Source: Octodonta nipae (taxonomy: Eukaryota > Arthropoda > Insecta > Coleoptera > Chrysomelidae). Taken from it: a DNA stretch of 64,000 nucleotides. The DNA is taken from assembly GCA_034190945.1 (NCBI GenBank), contig CM067219.1, positions 44,987,937 to 45,051,936 on the forward strand. Reading direction: 5' to 3'. Shown in pieces: positions 56,175-64,000 of this stretch. The first letter of the stretch is position 1; every line of letters starts with the position of its first letter. The notes beneath the pieces are model-generated. The model ran no database searches. It worked only from the letters and a program-made list of their open reading frames with translations, and was not told the origin of the DNA. The position numbers and the translations under genes were made by a program.

Positions 56175-57119
56175 CTATTCGATGCTGGATGATGTTGGTG
56201 CGACCGGTGGTTCCATTTTACTGTTAAAAATTTGCCAGTGTTTTGTGATAAATTGCTTGGCTTTCTTCTGGTTCTCTGGTGTCAAATGTGTCAAGTGGTC
56301 AGCAAACTGTTGTAGGAACTCTTTATCGGGCCCTGTCTCATTCACCGACGTCTGGTACTCTGCTTCGCAATTGATGATGGTCTCTACTGGCTCGAAACAA
56401 GCTATCTCTTGACCATTGGCAATTCTAATGTCGTTGTTGGACAAATTCAGGACTCTGATTGGTATATCTCGTCCTGTTTTAACTATAGCCCGTCCAACTA
56501 AGTAGTCATGAGCTGAGTGTACGGGCTCCACCATTCCAACGGAGCTCCCAGGATTGCTGTCTAGCTGCCCATGAATAATCTGTTCTGTTCGACCGGGAAT
56601 TCTAGCTGAAGACTTTGCCACAATTTTTATGGGCGTGAATGATGTGTTGACGGGCCGTGTCAATACAAATTCCTCATTCAGGAACCGAAGAACATCATAT
56701 CTCGGGTCGAACATAAATCCATGCTGGCTAATTAGGTCCATTCCCAGTATAAAATCGTCCTCAATATTCGCTACCAGGACCCTATGCCGGATCATGTTGT
56801 CCCCTATCTGTAGCACGACATCTGCCTCACCCTGTATCGACATGGACTCGCCGGTGACTGTTCTGATCTGGATGTTATTGGTAACTGGCCGAATTTCTGA
56901 TGCTCTCAAAACCCTGGACTTGGCAATGGACACAGCGGCGCCGGTGTCGATGGTGATGGTAACTGCTCGCCCATTGATGGTGCCCCTGATGACTAGGCTG
57001 CCGCTATCTCGGCAAAATCCCCTGATGGATAACGTTTTGGGGGCTGGTGGAGGAACAGTCAGCTTTGGGGGGCGGATCCCACTTCTGACACCAATTTGTA
57101 ATGTACTTCGTGGGTTCAA
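56175..57119 (-). CDS. G3 protease (open frame, starts in LTR/PBS)
   Basis: 314 residues. The start codon lies inside the LTR because gag is deleted, so the native start is lost. Protease: VTITIDTGAAVSIAKS (DTG at residues 58-60), then DDFILGMDLISQHGF. Residues 170-300 are the linker to RT, with NLSNNDIRIANGQEIACFEP. It ends out of frame near 56175 because of a slip around 56215. Confidence 0.85.
   Translation of the reverse strand: MNPRSTLQIGVRSGIRPPKLTVPPPAPKTLSIRGFCRDSGSLVIRGTINGRAVTITIDTGAAVSIAKSRVLRASEIRPVTNNIQIRTVTGESMSIQGEADVVLQIGDNMIRHRVLVANIEDDFILGMDLISQHGFMFDPRYDVLRFLNEEFVLTRPVNTSFTPIKIVAKSSARIPGRTEQIIHGQLDSNPGSSVGMVEPVHSAHDYLVGRAIVKTGRDIPIRVLNLSNNDIRIANGQEIACFEPVETIINCEAEYQTSVNETGPDKEFLQQFADHLTHLTPENQKKAKQFITKHWQIFNSKMEPPVAPTSSSIE
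57079..57095 (-). promoter_or_regulatory. G3 primer-binding site
   Basis: On the minus strand TTGGTGTCAGAAGTGGGAT follows the LTR after two or three bases. TGGTGTCAGAAGTGGGA is a common gypsy-type PBS. Confidence 0.7.
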
Positions 57120-57402
57120 TTTAAAAATTATAACAACTAATATTTACTTTCACTTTTCTAGAACTTTATTTACATTTAAAACAGCTGATTCACAATACAT
57201 TTTCATATAAGCTAGTCGTCGCGGTATAACTGCCTGGCGATCGTGGCGTTCTTCTTTTATATCACCAGCGTAGAATTCTCCAGTAGAAATCAACATCGTT
57301 CCTTCCGCTGCCGAGCCTTTTCGAGAATCGTATTTTTTATCTTGAAGCGTTTGTTGTCGTGCTGAAATGACAAGGGGTCGGCTTTGGGTAAATTTCGTAA
57401 CA
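57097..57402 (-). repeat. G3 5' LTR
   Basis: 306 bp, ending TTTCGTAACA on the plus strand against (AT)n. Partner of 53177-53482. Confidence 0.9.
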
Positions 57403-57411
57403 ATATATATA

Positions 57412-57494
<83 letters not shown>
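57403..57494. repeat. (AT)n microsatellite, G3 right flank
   Basis: About 90 bp of AT with one interruption. Confidence 0.9.
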
Positions 57495-57499
<5 letters not shown>

Positions 57500-57545
57500 A
57501 ATATTTGAATTGTTAATACATGAATTTAGTATCGGTCACCAATGG

Positions 57546-57864
57546 TGTAAATAAATTTCGTGGGTTCACTTAAAATTTAAAAACTAATTATTCACTACCA
57601 CTTTCTAGAACTTTTATTTATATCAAATATATACAACAGCTGATTCACATATCACAACAACAATTCTATATATAAACTCTTCGCTTCACTAACTAACTGC
57701 CGCGATTATGGGTCGCTCCTTTTAAAACCTACATCGAAAATTTTCGTACAATCAATCATCAATTCTACAGCTGCCGATCCATTCCAATAACATTTTTTTG
57801 TCCTAAAAGCAATCGATGTCGTACTGGAGTGAAACCAGGGCGGGCTTAGGGATATTTCGTTACA
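57546..57864 (-). repeat. G4 3' LTR
   Basis: About 319 bp, TGTAAATAAATTTCGTGG...TTTCGTTACA on the plus strand, followed by the C-rich complement of a polypurine tract. Related to the G3 LTR but clearly a different subfamily. Confidence 0.85.
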
Positions 57865-57898
57865 CCGCCCCCCCCCCCTTTAATTCTGATCGTCCCGG

Positions 57899-59200
57899 TC
57901 AGAAACATCGTCTCCATGATAGGGAGCGAGTCGATATAAATGGACCACCTTCACCGGTAAACGGCGTCATTAAGCCACTGACCACCTCGTATGGACCATG
58001 GCAGGCGGGTGTAAGCTTTGGGGATTTACCCTTGCTCCGTTGGGCGTTGTACAGCCAGACTTTGTCCCTCTCTTGGATCCCAACTGAATTGGCCTTGACG
58101 TCGTATCGCGTCTTCATTCGGTCACTGGTGGCCAACATCTGCGTTCGGGCTAATTCGTGTATTGCCAGCATGTTATGTCGGAGCTGGTCGGCATAATCGT
58201 CGATGTCTTGGGAAGGTTCTTCGGGGGAGCCAAAAGCCAAATCGCAGGGTAATCGCAGCTCCTTTCCGCCTAGGACCCTGGCTGGAGTCAGGTCTGTACT
58301 AATATGTACGGCAGAGCGATATGCCAAATGGAATAGGGGAATATGCTCATCCCAATCACGCTGGTTATTGCTGACGATCGTGGATAGGAGTTGTTTCAAG
58401 GTCCTGTTGAATCTTTCCACCATTCCGTCTGACTGTGGGTTCAATGGTGTTGTTCTCGTTTTCCTGATCCCCAACATCGTGCAGACCTTCTGGAATACAT
58501 TCTATTCGAAGTTACGCCCATGGTCTGAATGTAGTTCCATCGGGACGCCAAACCTGCTGAATAGTTGTTTTACTAGCACCGTCGCTATCGTGGTTACCTC
58601 TTCGTTGGGTATCGCATATGCCTCAGGCTATTTGCTGAAGTAATCCATTGGGACCAGAATTTATTTGTTCCCCCTCTCAGACTCTGGAAACGGACCAGCG
58701 ACATCGATGGCAATTCTCTTAAATGGAACGCCTACATTGTACTGCTGCATTCTGCCTTTGGTCCGGGCTTTCGAGCCCTTACTGGCTGCACAGGTGTCAC
58801 ATTTCCGGCACCAAGCTCTGACGTCTTCAAAGTAATTTACCCAGTAGTATCGCTGGCGAGCTTTGTGTAGGGTTTTGTTCAGGCCCAGATGGCCCCCGGT
58901 AATCCCATCACGTACCTCGGTCAGGATGGCTGGTACCTTTTTCTTAGGAACTACCAGTTGGGACTTGATTTCTCGGTTATCGGTGCTTTCCCAAACTCAC
59001 TTGAGCATTCCATTCTCTACTGTTAGAGAGTCCCATTGGGCCCATATCGATTTCAGCACACCCGAGTATCTAGCTACCTCGTCCCATCGTGGCCTGGGTG
59101 CCCCCCTCGTTTTGAGTGACAAGATTGGTTCGATGTGTAGATCAACCATTTGGTCCTGGATGCACTGTTCCGTTGTCCAGTCTTCATTGACCTACGCTCG
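57899..59200 (-). pseudogene. G4 integrase
   Basis: It matches G3 integrase in order: PILSLKTRGAP, the zinc domain near 58900-58780 (WCRKCDTCAASKG), the DDE core near 58700-58400, and the C-terminal part LYNAQRSKGKSPKLTP. Several stops and slips (near 58500, 58630 and 57960) break it. The C-terminal GPYEVV...YRI segment has lost about 15 codons. Confidence 0.8.
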
Positions 59201-59203
59201 GAT

Positions 59204-59662
59204 CTATCTGATGGAGATACCCTCTCGCTGTTCCGTCTTCAGACAATGTCCGCATTCTGCTCTACAGGGTCTTCTGGATAGGGCATCGGCATTATTGTAC
59301 AAACGGCCGGCATGGTGTTCCACCCTGAAATCGTATTGCTGTAATTTCTCCACCCATCTGGCCAGTTGTCCTTCCGGTGTCTTCATGTCCAGCAGCCATT
59401 TGAGGGCGGCATGATCTGTTCGGATTAAGAAATGACGACCATAGAGGTATTTGTGGAAATGGTCTACAGCTCTTATTATTGCAAGAAGTTCTTTTCTGGT
59501 GACGCAATAATTTCTTTCCGGTTTCGAGAATCCACGGCTGCAATACTCGATCACCCTCTCTTCACCATCTTGCACCTGGGATAGGACGGCCCCAAAACCT
59601 GTGTTGCTGGCGTCGGTCTCTAAAATGAACTTGTCGGACTATGTAGGAAAGGCTAGGATGGG
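59204..59662 (-). pseudogene. G4 RNase H
   Basis: VIEYCSRGFSKPERNYCVTR and RKELLAIIRAV, IRTDHAALKWLL, NNADALSRRPC (open frame 59204-59575). Upstream, FILETDASNTGF...LSQ is still readable. It is cut at 59663 by the RT deletion. Confidence 0.85.
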
Positions 59663-59997
59663 CTGATAGATGGCTCAATAACTCCATTTTGTAACATGGA
59701 CTCGATGTTTTCCTCTACTGCCTGTTGTTGCCCCAATGGTAGTCTTCTAGGCGGTATTCTGATGGGTTGAGCCTTTCCGGTATCTATTCGGTGCTGAATG
59801 ATGTTAGTGCGACCAGTGGTCCCATCTTGATTGTTGATTGTTTGCCAGTGTTTTTTGATAAATTGCTTGGCTGTCTTCTGTTTCCCTGGTGTAAGGTGTG
59901 TCATATAGTCAGCAAACTTTTGTAGGGACTCTTTACTGGGCCCTGTCCCCTTCACCGATGTCTGGTACTCTTCTTCGCAATTGATGATGGTCTCCAT
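59653..59997 (-). pseudogene. G4 RT N-terminal remnant
   Basis: GKAQPIRIPPRRLPLGQQQA, then MLQNGVIEPSIS, after which about 770 bp of RT seen in G3 (including YLDD) are missing and RNase H follows directly. Confidence 0.85.
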
Positions 59998-60006
59998 TGG
60001 CTCGAA

Positions 60007-60713
60007 TCAAGCTATTTCTCGACCATTGGCAACTCTGATGTCGTTGTTGGACAAATTAAGGACTCTAATTGGTTTTTCTCGTCCGGTTTTTACTATAGCC
60101 CGTCCAACTAAGTAGTCATGAGCTGAGTGTATGGGCTCCACTACTCCAACGCAGCTCCCAGGATTGCTTGCTAGCTGCCCATTAATAAACTGTTCCGTTC
60201 GACCGGCAATTCTAGCTGAAGGCTTTGCCACAATTTTTGTGGAGGTGACTGAACTCTTGACGGGCCGTGTCAATACAAATTCCTCATTTAGGAACCGATG
60301 AACATCATTTCTCGGGTCGAACATAAATCCATGCTGGCTAATTAGGTCCATACCCAGTATAAAATCGTCTTCAATATTCGCTACCAGGACCCTATGCCAG
60401 ATCATGTTGTCCCCTATCTGTAGCACGACATCTGCCTCACCCTGTATTGACATGGACTCGCCGGTGACTGTTCTGAGCTGGATGTTATTAGTAACTGGCC
60501 GAATCTCTGATGCTTCAAAACCCTGGACTTGACAATGGACACAGCGGCGCCGGTGTCGATGGTGATGGTAATTGCTCGGCCATTGAAAGTGCCTCTGATG
60601 ACTAGGCTGCTGCTGTCTCGGAAAAATCCCCAGGTGGATAACGTTTTGGGGGCTGGTGGAGGGTTAGTCAGCATTCGCCTCCTTATGCTGACTGGCTGTC
60701 GGTCCCTGGACAT
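60007..60713 (-). pseudogene. G4 protease
   Basis: PPPAPKTLSTWGFFRDSSSL, ITIDTGAAVSIVKS (DTG), then in a second frame DDFILGMDLISQHGF and LNLSNNDIRVANG. A one-base slip near 60510 separates the two frames. A stop near 60006 cuts the linker to RT. Confidence 0.85.
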
Positions 60714-61358
60714 GTGGCTGTTCTGTTTGTTACCCTGGTCGGTGGTCGTTCAGGTGGCCTCACTCGACAATCACGTTGAAAGTGTCCTGTCCGTCCACAC
60801 CGGTGGCATGCTCCTCTCTGGTCAGTTTATGGATTCCGGACAAAACTGCCTGGAAGGATGCTTCTGGTTCGTCCTGATTGAAGGAAACTGCTCGCACTCT
60901 TGGTTTCGACATGTTCATGACTGCCTCTACTTCCAAGGTCCGAAGTAAAGCTTAATTACTTTTCTTAATGCTACTAAATCTTAGATTTCGTTGTACTTCC
61001 ACATCTCTGATACCGTTCATGAAACTCTGTCTGGCCAATTGATTTTTGGTTTCCTCTGGCAGGTCTGGGTAGGACAAGTGTGCTAACCGTCTAATCTCTG
61101 CTTCGATTTCTTGGAGGCTTTCACCACTGAATTGGACTTGGTATACCTGACTCAAGGATTGATTGTCGTATCTCTTGTCCAAAATCTTGTTGAAATTGCC
61201 TTATTCATCGACTGGAATGCTTTGGAGGAATTATAGGGCCGGACCTCTTAACGAAATTACCAGAGAATTAGATTTTTCATGACTATCCCATCCATTAGCT
61301 GTAGCCACGGCCTCAAATTGCCGTTTATACATATAGACCAATCAATAGAGATTTTTTC
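60714..61358 (-). pseudogene. G4 gag fragment
   Basis: QVYQVQFSGESLQEIEAEIR, LAHLSYPDLPEETKNQLARQ and SFMNGIRDVEVQRNLRF (60952-61182) match gag capsid C-lobes. A degraded Cys/His-rich stretch (60760-60850) may be the nucleocapsid. Upstream gag text ends at 61358, where the foldback element starts. Confidence 0.7.
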
Positions 61359-62928
61359 GTGCAAAAAAATACTATCAGGATACTGCCTGTGCCATCACAT
61401 TAAGAATGATTTGTAGTGATATTTTGCTACCTTTTCCACTCGCAACTATGGTTTTTTACTTTATTATAAACAATTGAAACAAGAAAATTGCGTTTTTTTT
61501 AGTTGCATGTTTATAAAATGAAAAATATTAAACTAATCTCAATGGTGTCAACAGGTGAATTGTAAAGCATGGAAATACCAATGAAATGAGCCCAGAATCG
61601 ATCCGATAAGATCTTTAGTAACAGGGAAAAACAAAAAATACTGGAAAATTTAGCGGTTTTCTTTATATTATCATAACTCCGTCACTATCGAAGTTGTAGA
61701 ACTGGGCTTGTGGGAACTGATGGTAATTGATATCTACCTAATGCGTGACTAAACCAGGCGCTACCGGTTTATTTATTAGTTTTAGAATAATTGCGATCTG
61801 AAGTTTTTAGTCCACTATTCTTGCCGTGTGTGTCTATGCGACATGGATCGTCAAATATCAATTCAGTATAGAGATGTTGAAAGTAGAGGTATCATTCTAC
61901 AACGCCTCTATTTTCATTATTCATTAAATGTCTGTGAAATATACGAAAAATGTTAGCAAAAAGGACCAAAATTTGGTGAGCGTATGGATGTGTTCGAGTA
62001 GTGGGGGGATCACGATTGTTGAGGGGAACTGCTAACAATAATTATTATCAATAGTAACTGTCACTCTGACAGATGGTGAAACAATCTAATCGCTAAAAAA
62101 CTTCTATACAGAGTGATTTGTTCGATTTTATTATATCAAATGAGGACTGTTTATTTATTAATATATTTATATGTAACTGATTTCTCGTTTTTGCTTTAAT
62201 TTGTCGATTTTGGGTTTACGGAACATCGAAAGAGAGCGGTCATTAGAAAAATTCTTACTTGTGAGGATTTTAAATATTAAAACGATCTATGTATGTGCCT
62301 TTACTATATGTTACTATACGCTTTCCCTCAACAACCGTGTTTCCCCCACTCCTTGGATACATTCATACGCTCGCCTATTTTTTGTCATGTTTGCTAACAA
62401 TTTTCAGATATTTCACAGACATTAAGTGAAAATGAGAATAGAGGCTTTATAGAATGACACCTCTACTTTCAACAACTTTTTTCAAAATTGAAATTTGATT
62501 TTCTATGACGCATGGGGGCACAATGCAAAAATAGTGAACAGAAAACTTTATATCACAATTGTTCAAAAACTAATAAACCGGTAGCGTTTGGTTTTGGCAT
62601 ACATAAAATAGATGTAAATTACTACTAAAGTGACGAAGATACGATTTTTTTAAAAAATGCTACATTTTTCAGTATTTTTTGTTTATCCCTGTTACGAATG
62701 ATCCAATCGGATCGAGCCTGGGATCATTTCATTGGTTGACACCATTGAGATTAGTTTATTATTTTTGATTTTATAAACATGCTAAGAAAAAAAAACGTAA
62801 TTTTCTTGCTTCAATTGTTTATAAAAAACTAAAAAACCATAGTTGCGAGTGGAAAACATAGCAAAATATCGCTAGAAATCTTTGTTAATGTGATGGCACA
62901 GTCGGTATCCTGATAGTATTTTTTACAC
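61359..62928. mobile_element. 1.57-kb foldback (long inverted repeat) DNA element
   Basis: The left arm from GTGCAAAAAAATACTATCAG pairs with the right arm ending CTGATAGTATTTTTTACAC. Matching continues inward for over 600 bp (e.g. CCACTCGCAACTATGGTTTT / AAACCATAGTTGCGAGTGGA, GGCGCTACCGGTTTATT / AATAAACCGGTAGCG, CACGATTGTTGAGGG / CCCTCAACAACCGTG). The centre is at about 62035-62320. No transposase seen. No target duplication is visible, because host sequence on the right is the G4 LTR rather than gag. Confidence 0.85.
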
Positions 62929-62938
62929 ATGGAAAAAA

Positions 62939-63073
62939 TGCATCGAAAACTCTCGTACATTCTATCATCGATTCTACAGCTGCCGAGCCATTTCGAGAAT
63001 AATTTTTTGTCCTAACAGCGATCGATGTCGTACTGGAATGAAACCAGGGCCCGCTTAGGGAAATTTCGTTACA
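62939..63073 (-). repeat. G4 5' LTR remnant
   Basis: GCATCGAAAACTCTCGTAC to GGGAAATTTCGTTACA matches 57735-57864. The rest of the LTR is lost at the foldback junction. Confidence 0.85.
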
Positions 63074-63113
63074 ATAGTGTCAACCGAAGTATTGATAGAA
63101 GAGTTTTTTGTTA

Positions 63114-63170
<57 letters not shown>

Positions 63171-63176
63171 GTGTGT
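63114..63176. repeat. (AT)n(GT)n microsatellite
   Basis: AT run to about 63149, then GT run to 63176, directly abutting the Penelope-associated repeat. Confidence 0.9.
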
Positions 63177-63290
63177 CTAGTCATAGACTTTCACGGATGG
63201 AATCACGGATGGAACAATATGAAGAAATATTTATCCGGGAATACATTATATTGATTCATGTTTGAATCCTGCAGACGTTTCGCTGTATAT
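63177..63290 (+). mobile_element. Penelope-associated repeat, left-end copy
   Basis: GTCTAGTCATAGACTTTCAC, then GAAGAAATATTTATCCGGGA and TTTGAATCCTGCAGACGTTT match 13879-13980, with an internal CACGGATGGAAT duplication. It is cut just at GTTTCG, before the rest of the hammerhead-like motif. Confidence 0.75.
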
Positions 63291-64000
63291 ATAGTTTTAC
63301 CAATTCCGACTGGTGCCACCGCTCACAAATCTTTGATACATTTTGAGGCCATTTTTTATATTTATGTCGCATGTTTATTCCAATTAGTGGTCGCCCAGTG
63401 GTCGAAATCCGACCCTATTTCATCAAATTGTGAACATTATTGAGGTTCTTTTGTCAATAGTATATGTCCATTCGAAATATAGCAGAGGAGAATTCGGAGA
63501 AGAAGGCGTCATGGAAACCCTCCCCCCAAATCGTTCATGTCACATTGACAAATCTACTGAAGTAAAAAAATATATGAGAATTTAATCAAAAATAGGTATT
63601 CCAAATAATTTTGAAAAATGCGTGACCTCCCAGTTTTTGCTGGGATTGCACTTTGTAACCTAAAAGTTTTTTTTTTCATTTGCAGTTTCAATCGAGTTCA
63701 TAAAATAAAAAAATATACATGTCCAACAGCATTATAAAAATTTCAATATTTAATATATTTTCTGTTGTCCGCTGATTGTCATTGTGAAAATAATGTAGTA
63801 ATAAAATAATTAATTGACTATTTTATTATTGAACAATAAATAACGCTTGATGCTGAACTATCAAAGATGGTCTTCACATGATTTAATGATATAACAGCAG
63901 GTAATGCTTCTTCCATATATAATTACTCAATAAGTTGACCGTTTTCGCAAATAAAAATATGTTGAATAAAAATATATTTCTTTGTAGAATAGACGTATGT
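63291..64000. other. intergenic, no gene seen
   Basis: Nothing coding. 63594-63632 resembles 19505-19560 (see there). Confidence 0.4.

Larger units (their letters stand above)
53177..57402 (-). mobile_element. young gag-less Ty3/gypsy element G3
   Basis: The two 306-bp LTRs differ at only a few positions, so insertion is recent. Order on the minus strand: LTR, PBS, protease, RT, RNase H, integrase, PPT (GGGGGGGCAG), LTR. The PBS is followed within about 20 bp by protease sequence, so all of gag is missing. It is inserted in an (AT)n tract with ATAT on both sides. Only two small lesions are seen in pol. Confidence 0.9.
57546..63073 (-). mobile_element. gypsy element G4, defective, interrupted by a foldback element
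   Basis: Related to G3 throughout. It has integrase, RNase H, the N-terminal part of RT, protease and a piece of gag, but the RT palm is deleted near 59663. The 5' end (gag start, leader and most of the 5' LTR) is replaced by the 1.57-kb foldback insertion. A 135-bp LTR remnant survives at 62939-63073. Confidence 0.85.

Noticed and set aside
1..64000. tRNA or rRNA genes
   Set aside because: Scanned for the B-box GGTTCGA-type sequence with acceptor pairing and for conserved rRNA stretches; nothing convincing found by eye.

Overview
The window is AT-rich animal DNA, almost certainly from an insect. It holds a decayed ecdysteroid-kinase-like (EcKL/CHK) gene, insect-type Ty3/gypsy elements including one with a baculovirus-F-like envelope, an R2-superclade LINE, an insect-type Helitron and Penelope-like elements. 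A more precise taxon cannot be given. Almost none of it is host coding sequence: I find one EcKL pseudogene (424-1211, + strand) and one isolated Hsp70 exon with proper splice sites (2775-3066, - strand). The rest is transposable elements, their wreckage and degenerate tandem repeats.

Layout. 0.4-1.2 kb: EcKL pseudogene. 2.8-3.1 kb: Hsp70 exon. 3.2-5.0 kb: 5'-truncated Jockey/CR1-like LINE (-). 5.0-8.7 kb: R2-superclade LINE with a restriction-like endonuclease (+), with a second, rearranged copy at 17.9-19.2 kb (-). 9.5-11.4 kb: degenerate tandem array of ~270-bp units. 11.7-13.3 kb: a second degenerate array with ~100-bp spacing. 13.9-14.5 kb: a short Penelope-associated repeat carrying hammerhead-ribozyme-like motifs. 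16.8-17.9 kb: non-autonomous Helitron. 20.9-26.9 kb: Ty3/gypsy element G1 (-), with a SAP-domain gag and a macro domain fused behind the integrase. 28.5 kb: solo LTR. 32.3-39.6 kb: errantivirus-like element G2 with env (+). 39.85-44.5 kb: relative G2b (+). 44.6-46.9 kb: relic G5 (+). 49.2-52.98 kb: two Penelope relics, a LINE fragment, a MITE and a dispersed piece of the 270-bp satellite. 53.2-57.4 kb: young gag-less gypsy element G3 (-). 57.5-63.1 kb: related G4 (-), with its reverse-transcriptase core deleted and a 1.57-kb foldback element in gag.

The two most notable observations are these. (1) G1 pol ends in an OARD1/TARG1-like macro (ADP-ribose-binding) domain, in the same ORF as the integrase C-terminus and inside the LTRs. 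(2) Three Penelope-related repeat families carry hammerhead-like cores (CTGANGA, a perfect or near-perfect stem II, then GAAAC). One lies directly behind a GIY-YIG coding remnant, and another forms a ~176-bp palindrome of two opposed motifs.

Most element ORFs carry frameshifts, stops or deletions; these are described and no restored sequence is given. Coordinates of element ends are read by eye from direct-repeat and inverted-repeat comparison within the window.
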